Both the position numbers and the translations under genes were made by a program. This document shows, one piece after another, positions 26,590-34,860 of a stretch of 53,648 nt of DNA (positions within the stretch are counted from its first letter, which is position 1; the number at the start of each line of letters is the position of its first letter). The notes below the pieces were generated by a model. It did not search any database and was not told the DNA's origin. It was given only the letters and a program-made list of their open reading frames with translations. Source of the stretch: Bacteroidales bacterium (GTDB lineage: Bacteria > Bacteroidota > Bacteroidia > Bacteroidales > VadinHA17); the NCBI GenBank assembly GCA_019429325.1, contig JAHYJA010000003.1, positions 1 to 53,648 on the forward strand. The letters run 5' to 3'.

Positions 26590-27204
26590 TCAGGGCCGGA
26601 TTATCTTTCCTGCAGAGGCCATAGCCTGTGCAATAACAAACATGTTGCTTAAAATGCCTGTCGTGGTTTTTCCTTCCAGCTTATAATAATTAACACAGGT
26701 CGCGCAGACAAGCAACTCCACGCCCATTTTCTCAAGGTCCTTCAGATTCTCAACGACGGGAGATTCTTCAGAAACAAGGATGACACCCTTATTGTAGAAA
26801 ATTATTTTCTCAGGAAGGAGATCCAAGTCCTTTACCGCCTTAATGAAGTTTCCCGCAAGGAGATGTCCGAGTTCATCAGCTCCCTCCCCCATCCGATCGG
26901 AGCTGAAGACAATTATAAAATCACCCTTCGGGAAAGTGTCCGGAGAAGTGCTGCAATAATCCTGCGGTTTGGTAAAGGAACCTGTTTCACTCCGCCGGGT
27001 AATTCTTAAAGTCCATTTACCCTTCTCCTCCGATACCGAGAAATCTGTGTAATTATCTGTAAGAAACCTGGAAAGATTATTGTAAGAGGTCAGGTTATCA
27101 GTAATCACCTCAATTACTTCCTCTGACCCGGCTTCCCTGAGCGCTCTTCTGGTTGCAATCAGCGGCGCCGGGCACTTCTGTCCGCAGGTGTCAACTATTA
27201 TCAT
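26590..27204 (-). CDS. yedF: YedF-like selenium-metabolism protein (TusA + DsrE domains)
   Basis: 204 residues from the ATG at 27204; the longer frame uses a TTG at 27225 and adds seven residues. Residues about 1-75 are a TusA/SirA-like domain with the active-site CPAP motif (DTCGQKCPAPL). Residues about 90-204 are a DsrE-like domain with FSSDRMGEGADELG, IIFYNKGVIL and a CATC pair near residue 170, the expected place for a persulfide or perselenide carrier. This two-domain form is found next to selD in many anaerobes and is thought to handle activated selenium or sulfur. It is the first gene of the selD pair. Confidence 0.88.
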   Translation of the reverse strand: MIIVDTCGQKCPAPLIATRRALREAGSEEVIEVITDNLTSYNNLSRFLTDNYTDFSVSEEKGKWTLRITRRSETGSFTKPQDYCSTSPDTFPKGDFIIVFSSDRMGEGADELGHLLAGNFIKAVKDLDLLPEKIIFYNKGVILVSEESPVVENLKDLEKMGVELLVCATCVNYYKLEGKTTTGILSNMFVIAQAMASAGKIIRP

Positions 27205-27285
27205 AAACGGATTAAAATTTCCCAAAAGTACAAAAGAAAAGCTGAAAACTGTAATGAATCTTTTATTATTGGGTGCTGGTTACTG

Positions 27286-27311
27286 CCCGCCGTCGCCAAG
27301 GCTTTGGCGGG
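27286..27311. repeat. 26-bp dispersed hairpin element, copy 3
   Basis: CCCGCC (27286-27291) and GGCGGG (27306-27311) enclose GTCGCCAAGGCTTT. Same size and core as the copy at 3452. Confidence 0.75.
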
Positions 27312-27330
27312 TAAAAGTTGCTGGTTGACT

Positions 27331-27351
27331 GATTACTGATTACTGATTACC
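27331..27351. repeat. Tandem 7-bp repeat (GATTACY x3)
   Basis: GATTACT, GATTACT, GATTACC, the same heptamer as at 4809 and, inverted, at 37693. It lies 20 bp after hairpin copy 3 in the yedF/hydrolase spacer. Confidence 0.85.
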
Positions 27352-27375
27352 CGCTGACAAATAAGATTAAATAAC

Positions 27376-27383
27376 TATTTTTG
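27376..27383 (+). promoter_or_regulatory. Candidate -7 box for the alpha/beta hydrolase gene
   Basis: TATTTTTG fits TAnnTTTG and ends 19 bp before the ATG at 27403. Nineteen bases upstream stands CTG (27354-27356) instead of TTG. Partial match. Confidence 0.45.
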
Positions 27384-27402
27384 AATTCTTATTACTAAAA
27401 TC

Positions 27403-28824
27403 ATGAAACAACGTTTTTTAAGTTCTGTTTTACTCTGTTTAATAGGTTTTCCACTCTTTTTGTCTGGTCAGGATAAGGTTGATAAGCAGTCCCTTACCGG
27501 ATCGTGGCTTGGGAGGATCGAAGTGTCGCCAATCTCGCTGAGGATCGTTTTCAACCTGTCGGTGGTCGGGAACGACAGTCTTGTGGCAACCATGGACAGT
27601 CCCGACCAGGGTGTAAAGAATATAAAACTCGGGCCGGTTACTCTTACCGGAAATAATATCAATATCTCGGCCGGTGCAATGCTTGCGGAATACAATGGCA
27701 CGATAAAGAATGATACACTTATCGAGGGCACATGGTCGCAGGCCGGCAGAACCTTTCCCATGAATATTACCCGACTGTTATCTTCCTTTACCCTGAACAG
27801 GCCCCAGGAGCCCAGGCCGCCCTTCCCATACTTATCAGAGGATGTTACCTTTGCCAACGGCAAGTCTGACATACGACTTGCCGGAACACTTACCATTCCC
27901 AGGGGCACCGGACCATTCACCGCAGTAATTCTGATAACCGGGTCAGGTTCCCAGAACAGGGATGAGGAACTGTTGGGGCATAAACCATTTCTGGTTATTG
28001 CCGATCACCTTACACGAAACGGTATTGCCGTACTCCGCTACGATGACAGAGGCGTGGGCCAGTCGCAGGGCTCTCCTTTTAATGCTACCTCGGCTGACCT
28101 GGCGACCGATGCCGAAGCTGGTTTTAACTATCTCAGGACCCGGAGCGAAATAAACTCTGGAAAAATAGGTCTGGCAGGTCACAGCGAAGGTGGGTTTATT
28201 GCTCCCATTGTTGCCTCCGCCAATCCCGATGTTGCCTTTATCATTACCCTGGCCGGACCTGGTGTGACAGGAGAATCATTGCTTCACAGGCAGAACAGGG
28301 ACATCAGTACTATAATGGGGCTCGATGAGAAACAGATCAGGGATAATATTTCCACCAATAAGAAATTGTTTGCTGTTATTAAAAAAGAGACCGACAATGA
28401 CAAGGCAGAGGAAAAAGTAATGGCGACTTATAGAAAGATCCTTAAAAAAAGGAAGGTCCCGGCTGAAGATATTGAAAAGAATGTCAGGGAACTGAGTGTT
28501 TCTTTTGGCAAGTCATCTTACACATGGCTGAGATATTTTATGGTAACCGATCCCGCACCTTTCTGGAAAAAAGTTAGATGCCCTGTACTGGCGCTGAACG
28601 GGGAAAATGATTTACAGGTTGCTGCTGACATCAATCTTCCTGCCATCAGGAAAGCATTGAATGCCGGAGGGAACCGGAATGTAACAATTATCAGCCAGCC
28701 GCGGCTAAACCATCTCTTTCAGGAAAGCGAAACAGGATTGCCCTCTGAATACGGAGAAATTGAAGAGACTTTCTCTCCAGGGGTCCTGAAGATCATGACT
28801 GACTGGATCCTGGGCCTGAACTGA
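27403..28824 (+). CDS. Secreted alpha/beta hydrolase (serine esterase/peptidase type)
   Basis: A 473-residue exported protein, signal peptide to about residue 22 (FLSGQ). Residues about 25-130 form a beta-rich N-terminal domain (GSWLGRIEV, VATMDSPDQG, IEGTWSQAG) often seen before this type of hydrolase. The alpha/beta hydrolase core begins about 145: ITGSGSQNRDEELLGHKPF (oxyanion region), YDDRGVGQSQG, nucleophile Ser261 in GHSEGG, and candidate His437 in LNHLFQ. An acidic partner is likely in LNGENDLQV. Members hydrolyse esters or small peptides; the substrate is unknown. Its 3' end overlaps the oppositely oriented Nudix gene by 32 bp. Confidence 0.82.
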   Translation: MKQRFLSSVLLCLIGFPLFLSGQDKVDKQSLTGSWLGRIEVSPISLRIVFNLSVVGNDSLVATMDSPDQGVKNIKLGPVTLTGNNINISAGAMLAEYNGTIKNDTLIEGTWSQAGRTFPMNITRLLSSFTLNRPQEPRPPFPYLSEDVTFANGKSDIRLAGTLTIPRGTGPFTAVILITGSGSQNRDEELLGHKPFLVIADHLTRNGIAVLRYDDRGVGQSQGSPFNATSADLATDAEAGFNYLRTRSEINSGKIGLAGHSEGGFIAPIVASANPDVAFIITLAGPGVTGESLLHRQNRDISTIMGLDEKQIRDNISTNKKLFAVIKKETDNDKAEEKVMATYRKILKKRKVPAEDIEKNVRELSVSFGKSSYTWLRYFMVTDPAPFWKKVRCPVLALNGENDLQVAADINLPAIRKALNAGGNRNVTIISQPRLNHLFQESETGLPSEYGEIEETFSPGVLKIMTDWILGLN

Positions 28825-29788
28825 TCTCTGCGAGCTTTTTAAGAATGATCCTCCCCCTGGCTTCGATACCTGCTGAGCCTTCACCCTTCAGCATATTTAC
28901 CGAAACTGCAAGCTCGTTGGCAAGATCAGGGTATATTACCGCAAGCCTGTACAGGATCTCCATTGAATAAGCTTTTATTGCAATTGCCGAGAAACCTGAA
29001 TTAAGGGCATTGAAACAGTGGTCAGCAAGCAGACCATGATGATCAGGACGTAGTTCCTGCAGATCAGATAACGACAGAATCCTCAGGAATGAGCGCCGGG
29101 TACTTTCATTCTCCAGCTGGTTAAGCCTTTCAACAATCCCCGACAAGTGAGGTTTGATCATCGTGGGAAACCTGTCGAACAGTTTTGAGAGTGTCCACGA
29201 GGCACGAAATGCAAGTTTACTGTCGGTACTGTAGGAGTATGAGAGCAGTTTCAGGAAGAGACCAGGGTTTTCAGATGCAGATGTCACAATCCACTCTACC
29301 TCCTTTATGCTTATCATGTTGAATATCATATCCCGGAGTTCTGTGTCCTCAACCTGAGGATCAGCATTTTCCTGTACAGACAGTTCTGCCTCGTTACTCC
29401 CATCGATGGCAGAGAGGTATTGCCGGACAACATGAAGATCGGCTTCACAGAAATCTATTGAAGCAAGATCACCGGGCATTACCCATCTGAAGGAGATATG
29501 CTCCGACAGTACCGGTGTTTCATCGAGAGTATCGCAAATATAGGGGATCAGTCTGATCTGCTTGTGACCATAATCATACGAAACCGGCTCAAGCCTGGCC
29601 GAGGTGACTATGCTCATTGACAACTCTTCATCAATTTCCCTTATAATACAATCCTCCTCACCCTCACCGGGGCCAATCTTCCCTCCCGGGAATTCCCATT
29701 TAAAAGGATGACCGGTTTTTTCACCCCTCTGAACAACAAGTACCTCATTGTCCTCATTCCTTATAATTGCACATGTAACGCTTATCAT
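28793..29788 (-). CDS. Nudix hydrolase fused to a HEAT-like domain
   Basis: 331 residues. The N-terminal part (1-135) is a MutT-type Nudix domain: VLVVQRGEKTGHPFKWEFPGG and a full Nudix box GxxxxxExxxxxxxREIxEEL (G-K-I-G-P-G-E ... REIDEEL). This type cleaves nucleoside diphosphate-linked substrates such as oxidised dGTP. The C-terminal part (about 150-331) is all-helical and HEAT-like: FRASWTLSKLFDRFP, IKPHLSGIVERLNQ, AIKAYSMEILYRLA and EARGRIILKKL. This pattern matches short Bacteroidota proteins often mislabelled adenylosuccinate lyase. The fusion is unusual in my experience. It lies 9 bp downstream of the HSDR_N_2 gene in the same direction. The Nudix call is strong; the C-terminal role is unknown. 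Confidence 0.85.
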   Translation of the reverse strand: MISVTCAIIRNEDNEVLVVQRGEKTGHPFKWEFPGGKIGPGEGEEDCIIREIDEELSMSIVTSARLEPVSYDYGHKQIRLIPYICDTLDETPVLSEHISFRWVMPGDLASIDFCEADLHVVRQYLSAIDGSNEAELSVQENADPQVEDTELRDMIFNMISIKEVEWIVTSASENPGLFLKLLSYSYSTDSKLAFRASWTLSKLFDRFPTMIKPHLSGIVERLNQLENESTRRSFLRILSLSDLQELRPDHHGLLADHCFNALNSGFSAIAIKAYSMEILYRLAVIYPDLANELAVSVNMLKGEGSAGIEARGRIILKKLAEISSGPGSSQS

Positions 29789-29797
29789 AACCCGTAG

Positions 29798-30253
29798 TCA
29801 GGTTAAAAGATCTTCATAGAGCGGGATATAGTCAAGAACCCTATATTCCTTCAGTTCGTTATCGTACCGGGCTGCAAAGTGGTGCATTCCGTTAGTCATG
29901 ACAAGGTAAGGCACTTTAAACTGCATGTTGTAGCGGATGACCTGATCAAACACTTCATCGTCCAGTTCTATATTGTCCGATTTGCATTCAATGATCATAA
30001 CAGGTTCTCCCTTGCGGTTATGCACTAAAATATCTGCCCTCCTCTTAAGCTGGTTGTAAATGAAATAATGCTCAATGGCAATAAGTCCGGGCGGATAATT
30101 TCCGCGGTCGATCAGATACTGTACAAAATTCTGCCGGACCCATTCCTCATCGGTAAGCCTGACATATTTCTTCCTCAGGGGATCAAAGATCAGCCGCAGG
30201 CCATCCCTGGTAATTATTCTGAATGAATATTCCGGCAGGCTTAACTCTTTCAA
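29798..30253 (-). CDS. HSDR_N_2-type small nuclease-like protein
   Basis: A 151-residue protein resembling the N-terminal nuclease domain of type I restriction subunit R, but free-standing. The PD-(D/E)xK pattern is visible: RRADILV with Asp, then VMIIECKS with Glu and Lys, followed by QVIRYNMQF and YLVMTNGMHHF. In Bacteroidota such small proteins are regularly encoded beside holA, as here, and no methylase or specificity subunit is near, so it is unlikely to be a restriction enzyme part. It is divergent from the AMP nucleosidase gene, with 41 bp between starts. Its substrate and biological role are unknown. Confidence 0.8.
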   Translation of the reverse strand: MKELSLPEYSFRIITRDGLRLIFDPLRKKYVRLTDEEWVRQNFVQYLIDRGNYPPGLIAIEHYFIYNQLKRRADILVHNRKGEPVMIIECKSDNIELDDEVFDQVIRYNMQFKVPYLVMTNGMHHFAARYDNELKEYRVLDYIPLYEDLLT

Positions 30254-30294
30254 CTTTGTTTTGTACTTTTAAAACCTGTAAATTAAATAAAAAT

Positions 30295-31065
30295 ATGAAA
30301 ACGAAGGAGGAAATAGTAAATAACTGGCTGCCGCGATATACCGGGAAGAGCATTGATTCTTTCGGCAAATATTTCCTTCTGACAAATTTTCTCTATTATA
30401 TCGACCTGTTCGCCAGATGGCATAATGTTGAGATTGAAGGAAAGACCAAGAACTTGCCGAGCGCCACTTCCGACGGCATAACCATCATGAATTTCGGCAT
30501 GGGGAGCCCGAATGCGGCAACGGCAATGGATCTTCTCAGCGCTGTTGCCCCGGAAGCGGTTCTGTTCCTGGGAAAATGCGGCGGGCTTAAAAAGAAGAAT
30601 AAGCTGGGAGACCTTATTCTGCCCATTGCCGCGATCAGAAGTGACGGTACATCAAATGATTACCTTCCACTCGAAGTTCCTGCCTTACCTGCTTTTCAAC
30701 TGCAAAGCGCTATCTCTGCATCAATAATCAAGCATAAGAAAGAGTATTATACCGGCACTGTATATACCACCAACAGAAGAGTCTGGGAATATGACGACAG
30801 GTTCAAGAAATACCTTGTCAAGACGAGAGCCATGGCGATTGATATGGAAACTGCGACAATCTTTACTGTAGGTTTTGCCAATGAGATCCCTACCGGCGCC
30901 CTGCTGCTGGTCTCGGATCAGCCGATGATATCAACCGGCATCAAGACCGAGGCAAGCGACCGCAAAGTAACAAACAAATTTGTTGAGACGCACCTGCGTA
31001 TCGGTATCGATGCATTGAGAGAGATCAAGGACAATAGAATGTCGGTAAAACACCTGAGGTTCTGA
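30295..31065 (+). CDS. amn: AMP nucleosidase / nucleoside phosphorylase-family protein
   Basis: 256 residues from the ATG at 30295; an upstream in-frame ATG at 30223 runs through the promoter region and overlaps the divergent gene. The body is a PNP/UDP-type phosphorylase fold: ITIMNFGMGSPNAATAMDLL, LFLGKCGGLKKKNKLGDLILP, IDMETATIFTVGF and LLLVSDQPM. Bacteroidota proteins with this pattern are assigned as AMP nucleosidase, which splits AMP to adenine and ribose 5-phosphate. The exact substrate cannot be read from sequence. holA starts 2 bp after its stop, so the two genes form an operon. Confidence 0.8.
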   Translation: MKTKEEIVNNWLPRYTGKSIDSFGKYFLLTNFLYYIDLFARWHNVEIEGKTKNLPSATSDGITIMNFGMGSPNAATAMDLLSAVAPEAVLFLGKCGGLKKKNKLGDLILPIAAIRSDGTSNDYLPLEVPALPAFQLQSAISASIIKHKKEYYTGTVYTTNRRVWEYDDRFKKYLVKTRAMAIDMETATIFTVGFANEIPTGALLLVSDQPMISTGIKTEASDRKVTNKFVETHLRIGIDALREIKDNRMSVKHLRF

Positions 31066-31067
31066 CG

Positions 31068-32078
31068 ATGGCAATAACTTACGAAGAAATAATTTCTGAC
31101 CTGAAAAAAAGGATCTTCAAGCCGGTATACTTTCTTGCCGGAGAGGAGCCTTATTATATTGACATCATCACTGACTACATAGAGGATAAGGTGCTCCCTG
31201 ATGCCGAGAAAGCTTTTAATCAGATCGTTATATATGGAGATGATACAACCATATATGAAATAATTGAGATCGCCCGCAGATTTCCGATGATGGCCACTCA
31301 CCAGGTCGTCATCGTAAAGGAGGCCCAGTCGTTAAAGAAGATCGATGAGCTTGCTGTTTACCTTGAGAAGCCCTTGTCATCTACGATACTTGTTTTCAAC
31401 TACAAATACAAAACTTTAGACAGACGGACGAAATTCTTCAGAACACTCGAGAGTCAGGCAGTCTATTTTGAATCACCCCGACTGCGGGATTACCAGATCC
31501 CCGGCTGGATAGAAAGATATCTGATGACCAGGGGCATCAAGGCGGATCCCAAGGCAAGCGATATGCTGACGGACTATCTGGGGACAGACCTTCATAAAAT
31601 TGTAAATGAGCTCGACAAGCTGATAATCACCCTTCCGCGGGAGAAACCAGTGATCACCACAGCCCTGATCGAGAAGAATATCGGCATCAGCAAGGATTTT
31701 AACAATTTCGAGCTGCAGAAGGCAATAGGTGAAAAGAACATACTGAAAGCCAACATGATAATCCGCTATTTCGCCAACAACCCGAAGGATAATCCCATAA
31801 CCCTCACTCTTGCTTCTCTCTTTGGTTTTTTCAGCAAACTTCTGACATACCATTATCTTACCGACAAATCAAAAAACAATGTAGCGGCGGCGCTAAAAGT
31901 AAATCCATATTTTGTAAAGGACTATGAATCTGCTGCAATGAAATACAGCGTTTCCAAAACGGTTCAGATCATCAGCTTTCTGCGGACTTACGACATGAGG
32001 TCAAAAGGTTTCGGAGATCCGGGTACACAGGATGGAGATCTTCTTAAAGAATTGATATACAAGATTCTGCATATCTAA
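31068..32078 (+). CDS. holA: DNA polymerase III delta subunit
   Basis: A 336-residue clamp-loader subunit that opens the sliding clamp. Family marks: the N-terminal KPVYFLAGEEPYYID, FPMMATHQVVIVKEAQSLKK, a middle region YLGTDLHKIVNELDKLI, and the helical collar domain at the C-terminus (FFSKLLTYHYL, FGDPGTQDGDLLKELIYKIL). Length is normal. It is the second gene after amn. A stop-to-stop gap of 15 bp separates it from the convergent yqgE. Confidence 0.9.
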   Translation: MAITYEEIISDLKKRIFKPVYFLAGEEPYYIDIITDYIEDKVLPDAEKAFNQIVIYGDDTTIYEIIEIARRFPMMATHQVVIVKEAQSLKKIDELAVYLEKPLSSTILVFNYKYKTLDRRTKFFRTLESQAVYFESPRLRDYQIPGWIERYLMTRGIKADPKASDMLTDYLGTDLHKIVNELDKLIITLPREKPVITTALIEKNIGISKDFNNFELQKAIGEKNILKANMIIRYFANNPKDNPITLTLASLFGFFSKLLTYHYLTDKSKNNVAAALKVNPYFVKDYESAAMKYSVSKTVQIISFLRTYDMRSKGFGDPGTQDGDLLKELIYKILHI

Positions 32079-32093
32079 AGCAAAACTCTCCGG

Positions 32094-32684
32094 TTAATTC
32101 ATTTCAGGTGATTCGGGAAAATCGGCCCACATCCTGTATTTGTTCTTAAAGCTTCTGAGCACCCTTTTCCAGGTATCAACGCCCCTGTTGTTCATGACGA
32201 CACCCGGGTTGACCTTGAGGATGACCCACGAGTTTTCTTTAAGTTCACGTTCCAGCTGGCCCGCTGACCATCCTGAATAGCCGAGGAAGAACCTGATTTG
32301 TGATTGCTTTATTGATCCTGAACGGATAAGCTTCCTTATTGTATCAATATCGCCTCCCCAGGAAATATCATCGTCAACACCGACGCTTCCCGGAATACGG
32401 TCCCCAAGGCTGTGGAGATAATGCAGAGTATCAGGTGCTACCGGCCCCCCCATGTTGAGGTTCTCATTCCAGCTGTCAAACCCTGCTATGGCATCCGAGA
32501 TCTTAAGGTCGAGCTTCTTGTTGAGAATAAAACCCACCGATCCCTCAGGAGTATGATCCGTAAGATAAACAATGCTTCTGTTAAAAAATGTATCCGGAAG
32601 GAAAGGTTCGGAAATAAGAACCTTGCCTTTCTCCGGGATCTTGTCCTCAGGCAGTATGGTGAATAAATCAAGTTCCGGTTTCAT
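32094..32684 (-). CDS. yqgE: YqgE/AlgH-family protein
   Basis: 196 residues with the family opening GKVLISEPFLPDTFFNRSIVYL, GSVGFILNK, the central GGPVAPDTLHYLHS and the late FLGYSGWSAGQLERELKENSW. The DUF179 fold is widespread, yet its biochemical role is not established. A minus-strand -7-like box (TAATTTTG, 32720-32713) lies 29 bp upstream of the ATG. It converges on holA. Confidence 0.92.
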   Translation of the reverse strand: MKPELDLFTILPEDKIPEKGKVLISEPFLPDTFFNRSIVYLTDHTPEGSVGFILNKKLDLKISDAIAGFDSWNENLNMGGPVAPDTLHYLHSLGDRIPGSVGVDDDISWGGDIDTIRKLIRSGSIKQSQIRFFLGYSGWSAGQLERELKENSWVILKVNPGVVMNNRGVDTWKRVLRSFKNKYRMWADFPESPEMN

Positions 32685-32712
32685 CCATTCAGTTTAACCG
32701 TTACAATTTACG

Positions 32713-32720
32713 CAAAATTA
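32713..32720 (-). promoter_or_regulatory. Candidate -7 box for yqgE
   Basis: Minus-strand TAATTTTG fits TAnnTTTG, with no clear TTG at the 19-21 bp distance. Confidence 0.4.
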
Positions 32721-32768
32721 ATATTCCTGAAACTAAACTTTAATGATTTAGCCTGATTAATTCATAAA

Positions 32769-32863
32769 CTTTGTGAACCTTAGTGTAATCCTTTGAGTCC
32801 CTTTGTGGTTAAGGTTTTTTTACCACTAAGTGTCACAAAGGAAAACTCAAAGTAACACAAAGG
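32769..32863. repeat. Long imperfect inverted repeat in the yqgE/PEPCK-like spacer
   Basis: The left arm (ACTTTGTGAACCTTAGTG..., ending near CTTTGTGGTTAAGG) and the right arm (CCACTAAGTGTCACAAAGG..., ending CACAAAGG) are inexact reverse complements over about 45 bp each, around a T-rich centre. It could form a large cruciform or RNA hairpin and stop transcription both ways. The arms are built of repeated CTTTGTG/CTTAGTG heptamers. No gene is seen in this 405-bp gap; 32864-33059 is AT-rich with a C/T-rich run near 32970-33010. Confidence 0.65.
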
Positions 32864-33059
32864 TAAACAATAGGTTAGTAATAAATATGAATAGTAAAGG
32901 TTAGAAAAAAAGTGACCTGCTATTAATAATTGGGTTGGAAGTCGGAAGACTGATGCAAGAATAGTTTTCGACTCTCCCCTTCTCCCCCTCTCCCCTTCTT
33001 TCCTTCCGTCTTCTTTTGAAAAAAATAACCAAAAACAACATTTCAATTAAATATTATCA

Positions 33060-33067
33060 TAATTTTG
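33060..33067 (+). promoter_or_regulatory. Candidate -7 box for the PEPCK-like gene
   Basis: TAATTTTG fits TAnnTTTG and ends 22 bp before the ATG at 33090. No upstream TTG at the standard distance. Confidence 0.4.
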
Positions 33068-33089
33068 CCCCCGTTTTGTTATATCAGCT

Positions 33090-34859
33090 ATGAAAAAAAG
33101 CACTTTACGATTAGTTGGGAGAAAAGCAGTTCTGAGGATACGCGACAGGATGTGTGAAACACCTGAGGAATTGCTGTCGAGTGTAAAGTTCAGGCTGGTC
33201 CTGGATCATTATCTTAAGCATCTCAGCTCACGGAACTCACCCCTGCTCGGAGTTTTTAACGGAACAGGGATTGATGAGAAAAGTGTTGACGATCTGGTGA
33301 AAACCCTTATCCTTCTGGTCAAAAATCAGAACAGAATAATCCCGCATATCTTTGAGGGATCCGCCAGGTTTCTGCATGACCTTCAGCTTTTAAACAATTT
33401 TGTCGAAGCCCTTTACGATTACTGGAGGCATTTTGACCGGTTCATAATTAATGATTCGGAAGGTGACCGCCTGGATAAGAGGCCTTACCGTACCTTCAAT
33501 GAAACCATTGAGCATCTGACTCATCTTATCAGAACTGTTTACCGTCATGTTCAGGAAAACATTACCGGCAGTCGCCCTAATGTTTACCGTCAGGTTCCTG
33601 CCGGAGCAGAGATCGCAGCCATTTCATTACCTGTAAGGATCCCTTTTCCGCATATGAAATACGGGAAGCTGAACTCGGTCCCAATGATCAGGCAGATGCT
33701 AATCTACCCGCCACTGGTCATACAGCAGCCGATGAACAAGCGGACAGGGGAATTCAGGAAAGTGAGCGTTAATCCGCTCGAAATAATTGATCTAAATCCG
33801 GATGACTGGTTATGTTATCCCGTCAGGGCAGGGAAACTGCTTATTCTGGTCTATTTCCACCTTAGCTTTTATGAACTGGGGTTTTCTTTATGTAACCTAT
33901 TTCAGCTTGCCAGCGACTCAGACCTCGAAAAGAGTCCGGACGCAGTCTTTGTTTACGGAGCGCAGGGTGGCGGGCTTGATTCACTTTCTGACTTTCCCAC
34001 TGTTTTCCACGAGGATGAAGAAAACGGGATATTTGTCGGAGCTGTACCGGGAAGGGAGGAATTCGGTTATTTCGGATACCTGAAGAAAATGGTTCTCACT
34101 CTTCATAACTCCCATGTGATAAGATCCGGGAACATGCCCTTCCATGGCGCGATGGTAAAAATCCTTCTGCAGGGTGACAAGGAGGCAACAATCCTGATGA
34201 TCGGAGATACCGGAGCAGGAAAGTCCGAGACACTCGAAGCCTTCCGTGTTCTGGGAGAAAGCCAGATTCGGGAAATGACCATTATTGCAGACGACATGGG
34301 CTCAATTGAGATCGACCCATCAGAATTACCTGTTGGCTATGGAACAGAAACCGGCGCATTCCTTCGTCTGGATGATCTGCAACCAGGATATGCTTACGGC
34401 CACCTCGACAGATCAATCATAATGAATCCCAGTCAGGTCAATGCCAGGATAGTAATTCCCGTGACCCGCTATGAAACCATAATCAAAGGGCACCGGATCG
34501 ATTATATTCTCTATGCCAATAATTACGAGGAGATTGATGACGAACACCCCGTTATTGAAAGATTTGACAATCCCGAAAAGGCTCTTGATATTTTCCGCGC
34601 CGGTGTGGTAATGAGCAAAGGCACAACAACGTCGAGCGGGCTTGTCCACTCCTATTTCGCGAATATCTTCGGCCCCCCCGAGTATAAGGAACTGCATGAT
34701 GCAATTGCAGCGAGATTCTTCGAAAATTTCTTCAGGAATGATGTCTTTGTCGGGCAGATGAGAACCAGGCTTGGAATCCCGGGTCACGAAACCTCCGGCC
34801 CGAGAGAAGCTGCGACTGAGTTACTTAGGATCATAGCGACCGGGTTTCACCGTGAATGA
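33090..34859 (+). CDS. PEPCK/HprK-like P-loop protein of unknown function
   Basis: A 589-residue soluble protein. The N-terminal half (about 1-290) is helical and unlike anything I recognise. The C-terminal half carries a Walker A loop GDTGAGKSET (Gly372-Thr381) preceded by a hydrophobic strand TILMI, an acidic strand MTIIADDMGSIEID, then YGTETGAFLRLDDL, and KGTTTSSGLVHSYFANIFGPP. The last motif recalls the ATP-type phosphoenolpyruvate carboxykinase segment rich in Thr/Ser and ending in FGAPF. Protein length is near that of PEPCK, but the N-terminus does not match. It could be a kinase or a sensor using the PEPCK nucleotide fold. It stands alone, convergent with the E1 gene; the stops are 1 bp apart. 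Confidence 0.7.
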   Translation: MKKSTLRLVGRKAVLRIRDRMCETPEELLSSVKFRLVLDHYLKHLSSRNSPLLGVFNGTGIDEKSVDDLVKTLILLVKNQNRIIPHIFEGSARFLHDLQLLNNFVEALYDYWRHFDRFIINDSEGDRLDKRPYRTFNETIEHLTHLIRTVYRHVQENITGSRPNVYRQVPAGAEIAAISLPVRIPFPHMKYGKLNSVPMIRQMLIYPPLVIQQPMNKRTGEFRKVSVNPLEIIDLNPDDWLCYPVRAGKLLILVYFHLSFYELGFSLCNLFQLASDSDLEKSPDAVFVYGAQGGGLDSLSDFPTVFHEDEENGIFVGAVPGREEFGYFGYLKKMVLTLHNSHVIRSGNMPFHGAMVKILLQGDKEATILMIGDTGAGKSETLEAFRVLGESQIREMTIIADDMGSIEIDPSELPVGYGTETGAFLRLDDLQPGYAYGHLDRSIIMNPSQVNARIVIPVTRYETIIKGHRIDYILYANNYEEIDDEHPVIERFDNPEKALDIFRAGVVMSKGTTTSSGLVHSYFANIFGPPEYKELHDAIAARFFENFFRNDVFVGQMRTRLGIPGHETSGPREAATELLRIIATGFHRE

Positions 34860-34860
34860 T

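Noticed and set aside
29798..30253. Restriction-modification system from the HSDR-like nuclease
   Set aside because: No methylase, specificity or helicase gene nearby; the position beside holA is usual for this small family.
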